A stretch of DNA of 64,000 nt from Corticium candelabrum (GCF_963422355.1 NC_085087.1:2176521-2240520); one strand, 5' to 3'; shown: positions 42,829 to 54,800, numbered from the stretch's first letter. Notes: a model not told the origin generated them from the letters alone. Numbers and translations are program-made.

Positions 42829-43154
42829 ATGAGAAGACTCACTCAAATATACTTTTATGTTTTAAGAGATGTATCAAAGTAGATAATTAGTAGTTATTTA
42901 CAGCTACAATAGCATACAAGTGCACAAGTGTTATTTGAAATAGTGCACCGTTAATTACTTGGTTTTGAGACGAGACAAATTTTTCGTTGAATTAGATAGA
43001 CTATAAATAAAGATTGGATGAACAATAAATGTTTTTGCAAAGTTACTGTTGATGTTACTGTTGATGTAATTTAAATAATTGCTGTAAATAAACCTTTGAT
43101 GTGAAAATTTGACGGAGAAGCGATGCGAACGCGCAGATCGATCGCGAATTTAGA
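42829..43154. other. No gene; AT-rich flank
   Basis: Contains the doubled ACTGTTGATGTTACTGTTGATG and no coding signal. Confidence 0.4.
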
Positions 43155-43545
43155 GTCGCTGTGAACAGAATAGTCCCCACTCTAGTGGACTATCCTGCTA
43201 ACCGAGGACTTTTCTGTTCACGTGAAAGAATAGCCGACCGTGAACAGAATACGATGTAGTAGCTGTGAACAAAACATTCGCTAAAACAGTCGCGCGTGAA
43301 CAGAATACGTGTAGTCGGTGTGAACAGAATAGTCGCTGTGAACAGGATAGTCGCCTGTAAACAACATAGTTGCCGTGAACAAAATAGTCGTTGTGAACAA
43401 AATGGTCGTCGTTAACAGAATAGTCGCCGCTCTAGCGGGGACTAGCCTGTTCACCGGGGACTTTGTGTTCAAGTTAGTCGACCGTGAACAGAAAAGTCGC
43501 CGTGAACAGGAGTCGCCTGCATGTGATCTAAGTCGCTATGAACAC
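43155..43545. repeat. Tandem array of GTGAACAGAATAGTCGC-like units with higher-order repeat
   Basis: About 17 units of 17-20 bp built on GTGAACAGAATAGTCG cover nearly 400 bp. Two places carry a larger related insert: CACTCTAGTGGACTATCCTG near 43178, and GCTCTAGCGGGGACTAGCCTG near 43429. Each is followed by TTCAC/GGGGACTTT and a GACCGTGAACAG unit, so there is a longer repeat of about 250 bp. The frames across it are repeat artefacts. Confidence 0.85.
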
Positions 43546-43647
43546 GTACTTATGGCGCGTTATGTAGGCAAAAAATCAAAAGAACAAAGATTGCATTTTT
43601 CGTATGCTCTGTCTCCATCATTGCCCTTTTTGCAGTGAAAGGTGAAA

Positions 43648-43702
43648 TCGATCAGCTGTGTGAGGACATGGCAAATTTGGGAGTACTGGACAAATTAGAT
43701 TA
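43648..43702 (+). CDS. Small terminal exon candidate
   Basis: A strong acceptor (ATTGCCCTTTTTGCAG) is followed by KGEIDQLCEDMANLGVLDKL and TAG within about 65 bp. It is probably the end of a gene whose other exons are not recognised, or an internal exon of the HECT-like gene read in the wrong frame. Confidence 0.25.
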
Positions 43703-43993
43703 GCGCCAGACATGTTTTCACGTGTTTTTAAGCAGATGTTGAAGAAGTAACTGCTGATATGCATTGTCATTTACAGAGAGACAGTTGTTATATTCATATT
43801 CAGAATCACTTTTTTCAGAGTATATATGAGACTTGTTTGAAAACAAGGTCTTTTCAGAAAAGGGCACAAGCGAGAGAGAAAGAGAAGCTACATTTTTATA
43901 TTTTGGGGGGATTTTCTGGACGAATGCCAAAGTAGCATTCCATTAGCTGTGCTATTGTCTGCATAATTGCTGACCATATATGTTACCGTACAG

Positions 43994-44232
43994 GAGGCAC
44001 GCTTGATGTTAATTTGAAGAACGTAATGATCTTCTTTTCAGGATCTAATGAAGTTCCTGCTGTTAAATTTTCTCCAGCTCCCTCTTTGCATTTCAATAAG
44101 GACAACTTGTATCCAACAGCTTCCACTTGTTCTCTGGAGTTAGTCTTATCATCTCAGTATTACAGCTATAAAGATTATAAGAAGAGTATGACTACCGGGC
44201 TCTTGCGCCATGGTAGATTTGGGGAAAACTAG
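43994..44232 (+). CDS. HECT-like ubiquitin ligase C-terminal exon
   Basis: An acceptor (TGTTACCGTACAG ending at 43993) opens into an uninterrupted frame: LDVNLKNVMIFFSGSNEVPA, VKFSPAPSLHF, LYPTASTCSLELVLSSQY, and YKKSMTTGLLRHGRFGEN, with TAG at 44230-44232. This matches the order of the C-lobe of HECT and HECT-like domains: a hydrophobic strand, SGSxxxPxxxF, then the TAxTC motif with the catalytic Cys region, and a final xGFG-like tail (here GRFG). The Cys in TASTC would be the thioester acceptor. The upstream HECT portions are not seen, so the gene is partial or its other exons are unrecognised. The exon itself is intact. Confidence 0.6.
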
Positions 44233-44271
44233 AACTTACCTTTAGCAGCGTTCTTCTGCTTCTGCTATTAG

Positions 44272-45519
44272 TGCGATGTTTCTGTGTCTGTTCGAACTAT
44301 TTGTAGGCGTTTGGCTGAGTACGATCTCTCTGTGTCTGCTATCTACACTGACATTTCTGATGATGAGCTAGACTCAGTTATACAAAGCTTGATCCACGAG
44401 TTTCCAAGTAGTGGATATCGTATGACGGATGGTACCTTCGATGGAGTGGACTCCGCATTCAGCAAGGAAGACTTAGAAGAGCCATGCAAAGGTGTCATCC
44501 TCATGGTGTGGTACTAAGGTGGCTGGGTCAGATTCATCCTAGAGCCTCCTACTCTGTATATGGTCCTCAGGCAATATGGCATATAGATGGGAATCACAAA
44601 CTTGTAAGGTATCTAAATAATCACTTTTTAAATCATGAAGTTCGCCTCTTCATTTTCAAAAATAAAATAAAAAGGTGTATTTTCTTTATAGGTGGAGACT
44701 TGTTATTCATGCTGGTGTTGATGGATTTTCAAGGCTACCTGTGTATATTTGTTGCTCTGACAACCCGTCTTCCACTGTGCTGAGACTCTTTATTGAAACT
44801 ACTACATTTTTCGTTGTACTATCAAGAGTGTACCATCAAGAGTGTACCATCACGAGTGTAGCATCAACAGTTCGGTCTGATCAAGGAGGAGAAAATGTCA
44901 AGGTGGCACGTTACATTTTAAATCATCCTCGTCTTGAACCTGCTCGTAGGAGCATGATAACTGGTCGAAGTGTGCATAATCAGCGTATTGAGCGTCTTTG
45001 GAGAGAGGTTTTTACTTGTGTTCTTTCATTGTATTATTCTCTTTTCACACACTTGGAAGAATGTGGAGTTCTCAATCCAAATGATAATGTGGACTTGTTT
45101 TGCTTGCACCATATCTATATTCCTCGGATCAAATCATTTGAAGACTTGGCGCTGAGGCTGGAATAACAATACATTAAGTGGTCAATCAAGAACACCCCTA
45201 CAGCTCTGGACAGAAAAAACTCTAAACATGATTGGCAGTAATCACACCCCTGCTCAAGAAATGTTGGTGTCTGCAAGTAAAAGTAGATAAACAAGTTGAA
45301 GTTTGTTTTGTAGAGGATGTGGCTTTTTAGGAAGAGTTGGACCGGGAAAGCTTTGGAATTGACTGGGATGGCCCAGTGAATGATGATGACTTTCAGCTGC
45401 TCCAAGCAATGGTCAACCCAATTACTGACAGTGATAACTATGGTATAGATCTGTACATAGCATGTAAAGAGTCGTGCTGGATCATAGAACGACCTAAGTC
45501 AAAAATAGAATTTGTGTAG
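44272..45519 (+). pseudogene. rve-type integrase core protein (IS3EU-like)
   Basis: Exon 1 follows a CTGCTTCTGCTATTAG acceptor and has a helix-turn-helix lead (VRTICRRLAEYDLSVSAIYT, ISDDELDSVIQSLIHEFPSS). A one-base loss near 44433 shifts to LRIQQGRLRRAMQRCHP and VYGPQAIWHIDGNHKLVR (first catalytic Asp). The intron 44609-44691 splits the Arg codon exactly. Exon 2 reads RLVIHAGVDGFSRLPVYICC, STVRSDQGGENVKVARYIL (second Asp) and SVHNQRIERLWREVF (Glu), then DLFCLHHIYIPRIKSFEDLA to TAA near 45168. A further stretch (ESFGIDWDGPVNDDD) near 45350-45519 is the usual family tail. The DDE residues are all present. The frameshift, an in-frame 14-bp repeat expansion and the stop before the tail argue it is inactive. 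Confidence 0.75.
44821..44868 (+). repeat. 14-bp tandem repeat inside integrase exon 2
   Basis: ATCAAGAGTGTACC occurs twice, then ATCACGAGTGTAGC, then ATCAAC. Three 14-bp units add 42 bp (14 codons), so the frame is kept. The insert falls just before the second catalytic Asp motif. Confidence 0.9.
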
Positions 45520-45955
45520 ACCATGTTGTCAGGTGTCTGGAGGCTATTCGAAGGTCCCTATTATGATCACCACTTCCTATGTTCAGCCCAGCCCTTCTCG
45601 ACCACCCCTTTTTATTAGACTACTGAAAGACATAGCACATTAAATGGCATGTCGTGTATACTAGAAAGGTATCGTTTCGATATCTGAACCTTTCAAATTG
45701 AGCGTGAAATCCGTTCAACAGTGACCTCGCTATTCCTATGCGTTGTATACAGAGCTTGCAAGCTTGCAAAGGAGTTGAGCGCTCGCAAGACGTAAGTCTT
45801 TGCGACGAGTAGACGACTTTAAAATGGTTGTAACACTTGACAGGCAGTACTTCTTACGTTGATGTGTATTACTTACAATAGCAGGAATATTTCAACAATG
45901 AAACTAGACTATGGAAACTACTTGTTACGCAGTTCAGAACAAGTTACAGCGTAGT
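45520..45955. other. No gene recognised
   Basis: Unique sequence between the integrase gene and the pogo remnant. Confidence 0.4.
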
Positions 45956-45959
45956 TGAC

Positions 45960-47148
45960 AGCTAAACATTGATCTAGGCTACAAACAGTGCTCACAGTAC
46001 CAATCCTCTGTTTCTTTTGGCAATTCAGTGAGGCCCCACACCGGAAATGATACCATCTCCAACACGAACTGGCTGAGTGATGTGTGTGGTATGGGCTGGC
46101 TCTGCTATTAGGTGGATATTGTTCTTTCTAGCCTTCTGAATGACTAAGTCCAAGGTGGGAAGCATGGCCATCCACAAATAGAACTACTGGGCCTGTTTCA
46201 ATCAAATATCTCACAGATGGTATGAAAAGCTTCTCAAACCAGCTACAGAAGTCTCTTTCCATCCATCCTGACTCACTCACACCATAAAGAGCTCCCTTGG
46301 GTCCATTCAAACACCACCTATCCCATATATTATTGCCTAGAATGAAGGGAGGCAATTTACCACTTCAGCTTTAACTACAATTGTATTAATTTTACCTGGA
46401 TATAGGATGTATGGTGAGAGTAGGTGGCCGGCTGCAAAACCACATGCATGGACGGTGTATATCTGTTTTCCAGAGCCACCACTAGTGTGGTATACATTAC
46501 GAGCTCCAAGCTGTGAAAGAACGCGTTTTGAAGTCAGGTCAGTGAAAAAGCCTGCTTCATCACAGTTCCACAGTCGACTCTGTCTGTCTTCAACTGGAAT
46601 CTGTGGATTGCTTAACTTTTCTGCCAGGAATTCAAACCACTGCTGTAATTTGGATTTGGTGGCAGCTTGTGCTCTCTGTACGGACAAGTGTTCAGGTTTT
46701 CTTTCAGACACAATGGGCCATCGTCGTAAAAATTCTTGCCACCAGTCATATCCAGGAATTCCTTGTCTGAAAGGGTTTAGTCTGCCATTGGATAACAGGT
46801 AGTCTTTGATGACATGGTCAACAGTGGCTCTGGTCAAACCAAATCCAAGCTCTTGCAAGCTGATGCAAGTAAGTACCACTTCCCTTTCTTCTTCTCTGCT
46901 TAACACTGTTGATTTGCCTCCATACCGTTTTGTAGAGATACCTTCATAATGATCATGGAGAGTTGACCAGGGAATTCCATATTTCTTGGCTGCTGCGTTG
47001 ATACTGATGGCTCCTTCCCTATTCGGAGCTCTTGGAGAGCCGCTGCAAGTTGTTCGTCAGACCACTTGTTCTTTCTGGACTTGGGTTTGTAGTTCCTGAC
47101 CATGATAACAAAGCAAACTGAAACCAATAATTCGAGAACTTGTAACAA
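45960..47148 (-). pseudogene. pogo/Tigger-like transposase
   Basis: Reverse strand. From ATG near 47103 (MVRNYKPKSRKNKWSDEQLA) comes the psq-type helix-turn-helix. After a frame change near 47015 it continues as KRYGGKSTVLSREEEREVVL, then a CENP-B/Tc5-type DNA-binding part (GIPGYDWWQEFLRRWPIVSE) and the DDE core: SRLWNCDEAGFFTDLTSKRV (first Asp), ILGNNIWDRWCLNG after a shift near 46345, GPVVLFVDGHASHLGLS (second Asp), and then, after another shift, HTTHITQPVRVG near 46075. The final acidic residue region is eroded. Three frameshifts make it inactive. No terminal repeats were identified. Confidence 0.75.
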
Positions 47149-47209
47149 TGATGTGCATCACAATCGACACGTAAATGAATGTTGATGCAAGCTGGGTGCT
47201 ACATATATC

Positions 47210-47700
47210 CTCTCTGTTTGGAGGAGTGACTTGGTGCTCAGCAGGAGTGTACCACCTTGTTGTGTGAACTCAGTCTTCTAGACAGTCATAGGTGTGGCAC
47301 ACTGCAGTAGATTGCCTGGGGATGTGGCCATAGGAGGGGTGACTCTTTTAAGCTCAGCAGGAGTGTACCATCCTCTTATGTGAACTCAGTCTCCCTGACT
47401 GCCATTTAGTGGTTTGTAGCTGAGTTAATAGTAGTAAGTACAAAGGTATTTGTGATTTGTTGTAGACTAGATTGCTTTCACTTGTGGACTTTTGGAGGTG
47501 TGACTTATCTGTGCTCAGTAGGAGTGTAAGATCTTATTATGTGAAATTAGTCTCCCTGACAGCCATAAAGTGGTTTAGAACACTGCGTTATTAGTAAATT
47601 GTAGTAAACTGCGTTGTCTTGCTAGTCAGCCGACACATGAAGAGTCTACTACAAGTCTATGTGAAGTTGGTCTCCCTGGCAGCCTCTTACCTGTTTATAT
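47210..47700. repeat. Degenerate tandem repeat, four units
   Basis: Units near 47217, 47333, 47490 and 47658 share GGAGG.GTGACTT, GCTCAGCAGGAGTGTACCA, TGTGAACTCAGTCTCCCTGA and CAGCCAT. Spacing is about 115-165 bp and the units have diverged considerably. They contain no open frame. Confidence 0.75.
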
Positions 47701-47955
47701 AGCTACTGTTTAGGTAGTCAGACAATTCAATTTGCTAACTGTGAAATTATAGCTTGCTGCAATATCGAGAATAAGCAATTACTACATGTACCTACCACGC
47801 CCATTCCGACGTTGAGGAGACGAAGTGGTACGAGTAGACAAGCGTATCTACTGCACATATTGTGGTAGCGACAAATAAGTCACACCTATTAGATCTTTCG
47901 CTGTTCCTTAGCAAGTCAATTGCTACTTGCAACAAAAAGTTACGTATGGAAGAAC

Positions 47956-48262
47956 CAGGCGCGTACCGTGGCATGGGCTAAATGGGCTATAGCCCCCCAA
48001 TTTTTGTGGGCGTTTCCCATTTTGTCAGGTGAAAACTAGCGTTACGTAGCTTTCTGTAAGAGTTCTGTGCAAGAGGAAACCGCAGGATGATTTTTCAGTA
48101 AATAGGTGCTTGTTTAGTCTGCTCCATACTGTATATATGTATACGAGTAAACGTAATACTTTGTGGTCTGCATTGTTGCTACTAATACAATTTTTGTCAA
48201 AGGGGCGTGTCAGTGTTCGGGTATTTCAGCCCCCCCAATTCCAATGGCCACGGTACGCCCCT
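47956..48262. mobile_element. hAT-type MITE with 8-bp target duplication
   Basis: The left end CAGGCGCGTACCGTGGC and the right end GCCACGGTACGCCCCT(G) are complementary with one mismatch. GGAAGAAC stands immediately outside both ends (47948-47955 and 48263-48270), an 8-bp duplication typical of hAT elements. CCCCCCAATTTTTGTGGGCG and CCCCCCAATTCCAATGGC are subterminal repeats. It has no coding capacity. Confidence 0.85.
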
Positions 48263-48269
48263 GGAAGAA

Positions 48270-50850
48270 CATCCGGGCCCTGGAAGTGATAGCAACAAAA
48301 TCGCCTCTTATACCGCATAGCAACTTGCAGTGAAACTCATAATCCTGCGCCAAGTAGTTTACTAATAGGAGAAGAGTTTCAAATCCTAAACTGGAGGTAA
48401 GACGCTTCACACTGGAACAGGGTGAGGAACAGCTATTGATATCCACGGAGTTGCCCCGGTCACGGAGTTACCCCGGATTACCCTAAGACGCAGTGCTTGC
48501 TACTACAACCGCGTCGCGGTTGATGGCCAATTCGTTTGGTAGAAAAACGTGGAACTTCAACTGTCCACGGTGTCCACATCTAGGCGACTTTACCCTACCA
48601 AGTAGTATCTATACGGAAACTTGAAATTTGTGAAAGCCCCGGGACACCAACATTGAATAAGCGTGTTGTGTTCGAATAGGACGCTAGGCCCGCGATCCAA
48701 GACTAGTGCAAAACACTCCAAACTCCCATCCACACAACCGTGCGCGAGCTAACTCCCCTAGACTAACAATTCCTGTTCTACGCTAGTTTGAAATTCTAGT
48801 TTGTCGTATATACTTGTCCAGAAACTTTCTCTGGCACTGCAGAATCAACTGTACAAGTATGTAACACAGGCTAACTAGAGGAAACAATAGTACAACCGCA
48901 CGAACAGCGAAAGCTGGACGCAGCCATCTTTGAAAGCGCTTGAAAGCCCGGATATGGATGAGCTCCCGTACATGATCTCCTATTTGCGCCTAGGAACAAT
49001 GAACCGGCGCTCGCTACTCTCGACTCCACTCTTGATCACACGCATCACATTTGGTGCTATCTTAAAGCAAACTCGATAGCTGCGAACTATAAATATCTAG
49101 ACGACATGACCCAAAAAATCTTACGAGGCGATTTTCTAGACAAATTACTATAATTAATTTTATAATTTTATGTGGTTATAGATTTGTAATTGGTTTTGGC
49201 TTCAAGATACAATCGATTTAACTATCGTGTCTCAAAGTAAGACATTGGGGTAAATTCCGAATCTCGTAATGCTTAATAAATTAATTGTTCTGCATGGCTC
49301 GCCCATGCATCGGCACGTTACAGCAGCTAAACATTATATACAATTGGGTCCCGCAGTGCATAATAAAAGGCGAAATTGGTGTCTCGCAGCTTCTCAAACA
49401 ATATTTGTTTCACTGCTACGTATACACGGTTGGTCATTACATTGTGATCCTTTCGCGTTACTGGATGTTCTAGACTTACCGAAAGTGCTAAGTTTATAAC
49501 GATCATGCACAGGACCTTAGGCTTGTTTACGAACGGCAGATCAACAGTTGGAACGACTAAACAAGCATTGTTTTCAATTTTTATTTGATTTATTATTTTG
49601 TTTTTACTGTCCTAATATATTGTTTAGTGTATACCCGCTAACAATATTTACATCGAAATTCGAATCTCTTATGTATACTACGGTGCTAACTATTTGTCCG
49701 TCTTTCTATTATAAATAACTTTCAATATTAAGCATCGTAGCTACTTGTAATTAGACTGTCTAGCTAAAGATTTTCAAACATTACAATTTTGTATTAACTT
49801 AGACAAGCCTTTCATTCAGCGTTGACTTAAATTGAGCTAAATATTCCATGAGGAGACCCGGCCTTGTAACTAGAGAGGTTTGGAGGGTGCAAATGAACCA
49901 GTCAGAGGTGTACATTTTAACTAACAACCTCCGTGCAACTAGGTCGGCTCTGCATGCAATATTTGCACTAGAGATCGTATGCTTATAAGCTATAACTGCA
50001 TGCTGAAGTGCTGGCATGGGTCCCAAGTTCCAAGCAGATGTATTTTCATAGATTCATTAGAACAGTGCATGTTGAACTAACTGGGAGTTCCACTGGAGTA
50101 CTGAAAAAAACGGCCCAATAATTAAATTTGCCATGAAGGCACACCCCTAAAATGTGTCATTCATTCTTTAGATCTCAACTTCCCAATATAACTGGTTAAT
50201 TAATTGAGATATGAAGCGGGAATGTTATAATAATCAGATTTACGACTCTGTTGCCATTTTATTTAGAAAATAATTTGAATAGAGATTTTAGTTTCTAATC
50301 TGAAAATAGATTAAGTTAAGTCTGTCAATGTGTTTGTGAAGTTAATTACTTTCTGCCGTTGTCCCTTGTACTTTGGTGGCCAATTATTTTACAAACATAC
50401 TATTGCAATCACTTTCTGCATCAGCAGAAACTACGTCTCTATTTAATGTCAAATATAGAAACCGTAGAAGCTGATTCAGATGGGTTACAGTGTACTTCGT
50501 AATTGACTAATCAATAATTTATTCTCAGTTTTATCAAGTTTCTGCTGCAGTTTCCTTTCTAGTTTCTTCTGTTCAAAGTTTATAACGGTTAGTTACGCTT
50601 TGCTGTAATTTTGAAATGTTTTATATAATAGTGTGTATTTTGAAATTTCAATTTTTAACAAATTTATTTCATACTAACGATCCATTTAAATACCGAATTT
50701 TTCAATATATAGATCATACAAAATTGTTAAATATAGTTATCAACCAAGATATTTTCAAATTGATCGTTTTATAGACGGTATAACGTTATGACAAACAGAC
50801 AGACGGAATAGATGGCGATAAGATCAAATTTGATTAGTCTATTTATCTAT
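48270..50850. other. Gene-poor stretch
   Basis: About 2.6 kb with no recognised gene. A short doublet CACGGAGTTGCCCCGG/CACGGAGTTACCCCGG lies at 48446-48475. Small frames at 49269-49499 and 49799-50026 have no domain features or splice signals. Confidence 0.4.
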
Positions 50851-50852
50851 CA

Positions 50853-51644
50853 GTCTAAAACGTACATAAATACCAGCTAGAGTGCATGCATGCTTGCTAG
50901 TGCATTTGAGCATGCAAGGCTTTGGGATGATCGACATGCTCATGCACAAACAAATTAAAGAAGACCGCGCTGCATGTTGCCAACTCTTATATAAACATCT
51001 CGTACTGCATACTGTACATGCCTATAGGTAACGTGTAACCTACCTCTTGTTCCGCCGTCATCTGCGAACGGTACGCCGCGGTTGATTACTAGAATAATTC
51101 GGTCGTCACACGGAACAGCACCTTGAGCTTCAAAGTGACTCTTGGTCTTTCTCTTGGTTTGTGTTTAGATCGGTAGCGCCGAGCAGCAAGAAAGCGCCGT
51201 CGCAACCTGCAGTCAGAGAAATCAAGAAAAGTGTTGACCTGTGGTCTATGCAAGTCGTTCGAAACAAACTGCAGCTAGCCGAAGTACGTTCGCAGACGTA
51301 CGTTCGCTTTGCCGAAAATGACGTCAGCCTACTACATATTACTGACTTAGTTCAGAGTCACTTCGAAGCTCAAGGTGTTGTTCCGTGTGACGACTGAATT
51401 ATTTTAGTGGACAACCGCGGCGTACCGTTCGCAGATGACGACGGAACAAGAGGTACGATATACGTTACATCTATGCATGTACAGTATGCATGACGAGGTG
51501 TCTCTAGACGAGTCTGCAGCATGCAGCGCGGTCTTCCTTAATTTGTCTGTGCATGAGTATGTCGATCACCCTAAAGCCTTGCATGCTCAAATGCACTAGC
51601 AAGCATGCATGCGCTCTAGCTGGTGTGTATATACGTTTTAACTA
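50853..51644. repeat. Large inverted repeat, about 290-bp arms around a 211-bp centre
   Basis: Left arm 50853-51142 and right arm 51354-51644 are complementary along their length with scattered differences. For example, TGCATGCATGCTTGCTAGTG on the left matches CACTAGCAAGCATGCATGCG on the right. The arms contain coding sequence: the end of the exon at 51169 and its donor lie in the right arm, and an antisense copy lies in the left arm. The centre carries the acceptor and the first part of the exon. Confidence 0.9.
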
Positions 51645-51893
51645 GTTAACCTAGTTGCTTTGAATGCATGCAGACGTAGAATTTTGGAAGGCACCGTCTC
51701 GAAGAATCTGTGCGGTACTCCAGTCCGACTATGACTCACTGAAGTGCTACCTCGATTCTGTACGAGAGACGGCACCGATTGAAAGAAAACGAGCTTCATC
51801 GGCCACCGCCTCTTCAACAGCGTTTGGTTACAGCCAGCTGCAGTCTTTGAGCTCGAGCACTCATGCCTCATCTCAGGATATGAATATCCTTTT
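51169..51893 (+). CDS. Two-exon gene, unrecognised, one in-frame stop
   Basis: Exon 1 follows the acceptor TTTGTGTTTAG (51168) and reads SVAPSSKKAPSQPAVREIKK, then LQLAEVRSQTYVRFAENDVS and SHFEAQGVVPCDD. A TGA at 51395-51397 interrupts it, and it continues as IILVDNRGVPFADDDGTR to the donor after 51452. Exon 2 from 51676 joins in phase (codon G+AC) as DVEFWKAPSRRICAVLQSDY and ends in a Ser/Ala-rich tail near 51893, where a retrotransposon fragment starts. In the antisense copy in the left arm the TGA position reads CGA (Arg), so the stop is a CpG-type change. No family recognised. Confidence 0.4.
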
Positions 51894-51895
51894 TT

Positions 51896-54800
51896 GACTT
51901 CATGATGAAGAATCTTGCGCTCATAGTACCGAGTTCGAAGATCTTGGTCTTGAGCAGCAACAACCAGTCCCTCAGTTGCAGCAGAAATAGTCGCTGCCTT
52001 TAGCCATCTGTAGATCTCTTTCATGTCCACAGGCGGTTGCTCAGTGAGACGGCGATACTGCCCGTGCATAGGCTTCCAGCTTCAGCACTGCACATGAAGC
52101 TCGAAGCAATGCAACAAACTGCAACAGACTTACTCGGACAAACTGCAACACGTACGGTAATGTCTCGCATCTGTTTCCTTCAACCGAGATGGATGCATTC
52201 CTGTGTTAGCTCTAAAATTTGTCGTCCAAAGCAAGACTCCTCTGCGGGTGTGCAGGAAAGCGACAAACCATGCACTTGATCAAGTGTGAAGATTTTCCGG
52301 AGTCACACTCACGTATCATCTGTATGAAAGGATCAGAACTGTCAGCAAGGTAACAACAGTTCAGCCTCACAATACAAAATTGATATGTCGACTCAATCTG
52401 TTGTAACCCCCTACTTCCATCACTGCAAGAAGGGTACAGTCGGTCAACGTCTGAGAAGGATGGTGGACACCGTGCCTAGAGAGGAGCTTTCTAGTCTGTC
52501 GATCGAGCTGCTGTAAGTTCGTGCACCCCCAATAAATGATGCAAAACCGTAAGTGAGAACCGGTAGTGCAAACCCATTAATGGCTAGAATCTTGGTCAGA
52601 CCACACGACGGAGTCTCTCCCGCGTCATGCTGTGCTGAACACCATTACTCTCATCTACACCCAAGTACTTGCAAACTTGACCCGGTTCCAGACACTTGAT
52701 GGTGTCCCTTTTCCCTACAGTCACTCCAAAGTAACTGTTGTGTCCAGATAGCCTGCCGTTGAAAAAGTGTGCAACAGCACATTGGTCCAGACCAAACTTC
52801 ATCTAGATGTCATCAGAGAAGGTACGCCCTGTGTGCAACAACCCATCCAACTTATCAGAGCTTCTGCCATACAGCTTTAGATCATCCATGTAAAGTAGAT
52901 GACTGCTGAGCTGACGTTTGGCAGTCTCACCATGCCCATTAGTCATTCGGTAGCCGTAACCGGTTCTGTTCAACTCCTTACTCAGAGAGTTTAGAGCCAT
53001 ACAGAAGGGAAGTGGGGAAAGTGATTCACCTTGGGAAATACCTTTCTTGACCTGCATAAGCCTTGCCTTGATCGTACTGTTCCCGCAAGAAAGCACCATC
53101 GATGTTCTCCAACTCTTCATCACACATAACAAGAACCCGCACAAAACTGGACTGACCTTATGCATATGAAGGCATTGGACCAACCAACTGTATGGCACGC
53201 TGTCAGAGGCTTTCTGGTAGTCCACCCAAGCCATGCTCAAGCTATTGTGCCCTGGTCTTACAGTCTTCAGTAAGCAGCTTGTTAATCAACAACTGATTCT
53301 TTGCACAAAAAGATCCTGTCAGCAACCCTTCTGCTCCGGAAACTTAAGGTTTGTCTGAACCAAATGCCCTGCCATCCTCTGCCTGATGACCGAGGTGAGG
53401 GTCTTTTAGAAGACAGACAGACAAGTGATAGCCGGTAATTTTTGGCCCGTCAATCTTGTCATTCTTAGGAATCAAAGTCGTTGTTTTTTGAGACAACCAG
53501 TCGTTACAGAGTTTGGATTCTGAACCATCAGGTTGTAGTTACGAGTCAGATCAGTGTGACGGTACGTGATACGCTTGACGCAGAAACAACATACCTTCTC
53601 TGGACCAGGAGACTTGCAGTTTCCCATACTTTTGAGTAACGATGTGACCTCATTGTCTGAAATAGGTAACCACTGCTGCTTGTCTTTCCGGTGCGTCTCG
53701 CCATCGATTTGACGTCTTAGACAGAAGGCAGACAGACTCATTGTGATGTACCTCAGTTTGTAGGATACCACCCCAATACTGTTGTATTTCAGACTCGGAT
53801 AGCGAGGAAGTGACCTGGATAGTCTGCTTACCCATCTCTCTGTAAAACCATCCAGCATCTCGTTGAAACAAACCGTTCTGGTGAAGTCTCTTATGATTCT
53901 TCTCCAGCTTCCTGGTCTGCTCGACATTGGACTTAACTTCCATTTTCAACCGATTGATGGTGACCTCACAACTTTCCGAACAGGAAATGCCTAACTGATG
54001 CCGGAGATGTCGAAGTTCATGTAACATACACTTGCTCGACGAACCCTTTCTAACCTCTAGCAATCGCACGTTGAAGTGTGAGAATCTCCATATCCAGCCT
54101 TCGTCTCGATGTCTGTGTTTGAGAATTTGTTGACTTTGTCAACTTTAAGCCCCGCCTTTTGTACACTAGTGAAGCAGCAGAGTATACCAAGGAACTGATT
54201 TCACTTATATCTGCTTTATCCTTTAACGAATTGATGATCGTGTTAAGATCACCAATAAGCTTCAGGGTTCCACTTTTACAGAGATCCTTGAAAGGCGTTG
54301 TCTCTCGCAGATAGAAATTTGCCTTCTTTCTGCAACTCCTCAAACATCTCTCGACGAAGTACAGGGTCTACAGCAACATCACTGTCAAGCAAAAGAGCAT
54401 CCTCCGTTTGGCAGCAGTCTGGACTGAGTTGAGATGTAGGAGTTTCCATCTTTTCTACCTGAGAAGCTATACTAGGATGTGTAGTTATCAGATCAGAGCT
54501 CACAGAGTTACAAGGGGATGGTGATTCCCTTATAGAACTGCACTGAACTGATCTAAAGTGTCATCTATGGATATGATAGCACCACTATCTCTTGCAGATG
54601 AGCAGTCCTTAGGGAGATCAGTGACTGAATAAACAAGGGAGCCATCTTCCAAGTGATTAGCAGACTCATGATCTTCTCGCATCATTGACCCGACAGGTTC
54701 CCACCACGTTCAGCAGGCTCAATCCTAAATGAAGCCATGCAAGGTAAGACAGTGTCAAGCAAAGGCGTGACAACTGAACTATCAGTTAATAAAGCAGAAA

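Noticed and set aside
43155..43545. CRISPR-like direct repeats
   Set aside because: Units are contiguous and imperfect without unique spacers, in clearly eukaryotic DNA with no cas genes. It is a tandem array.
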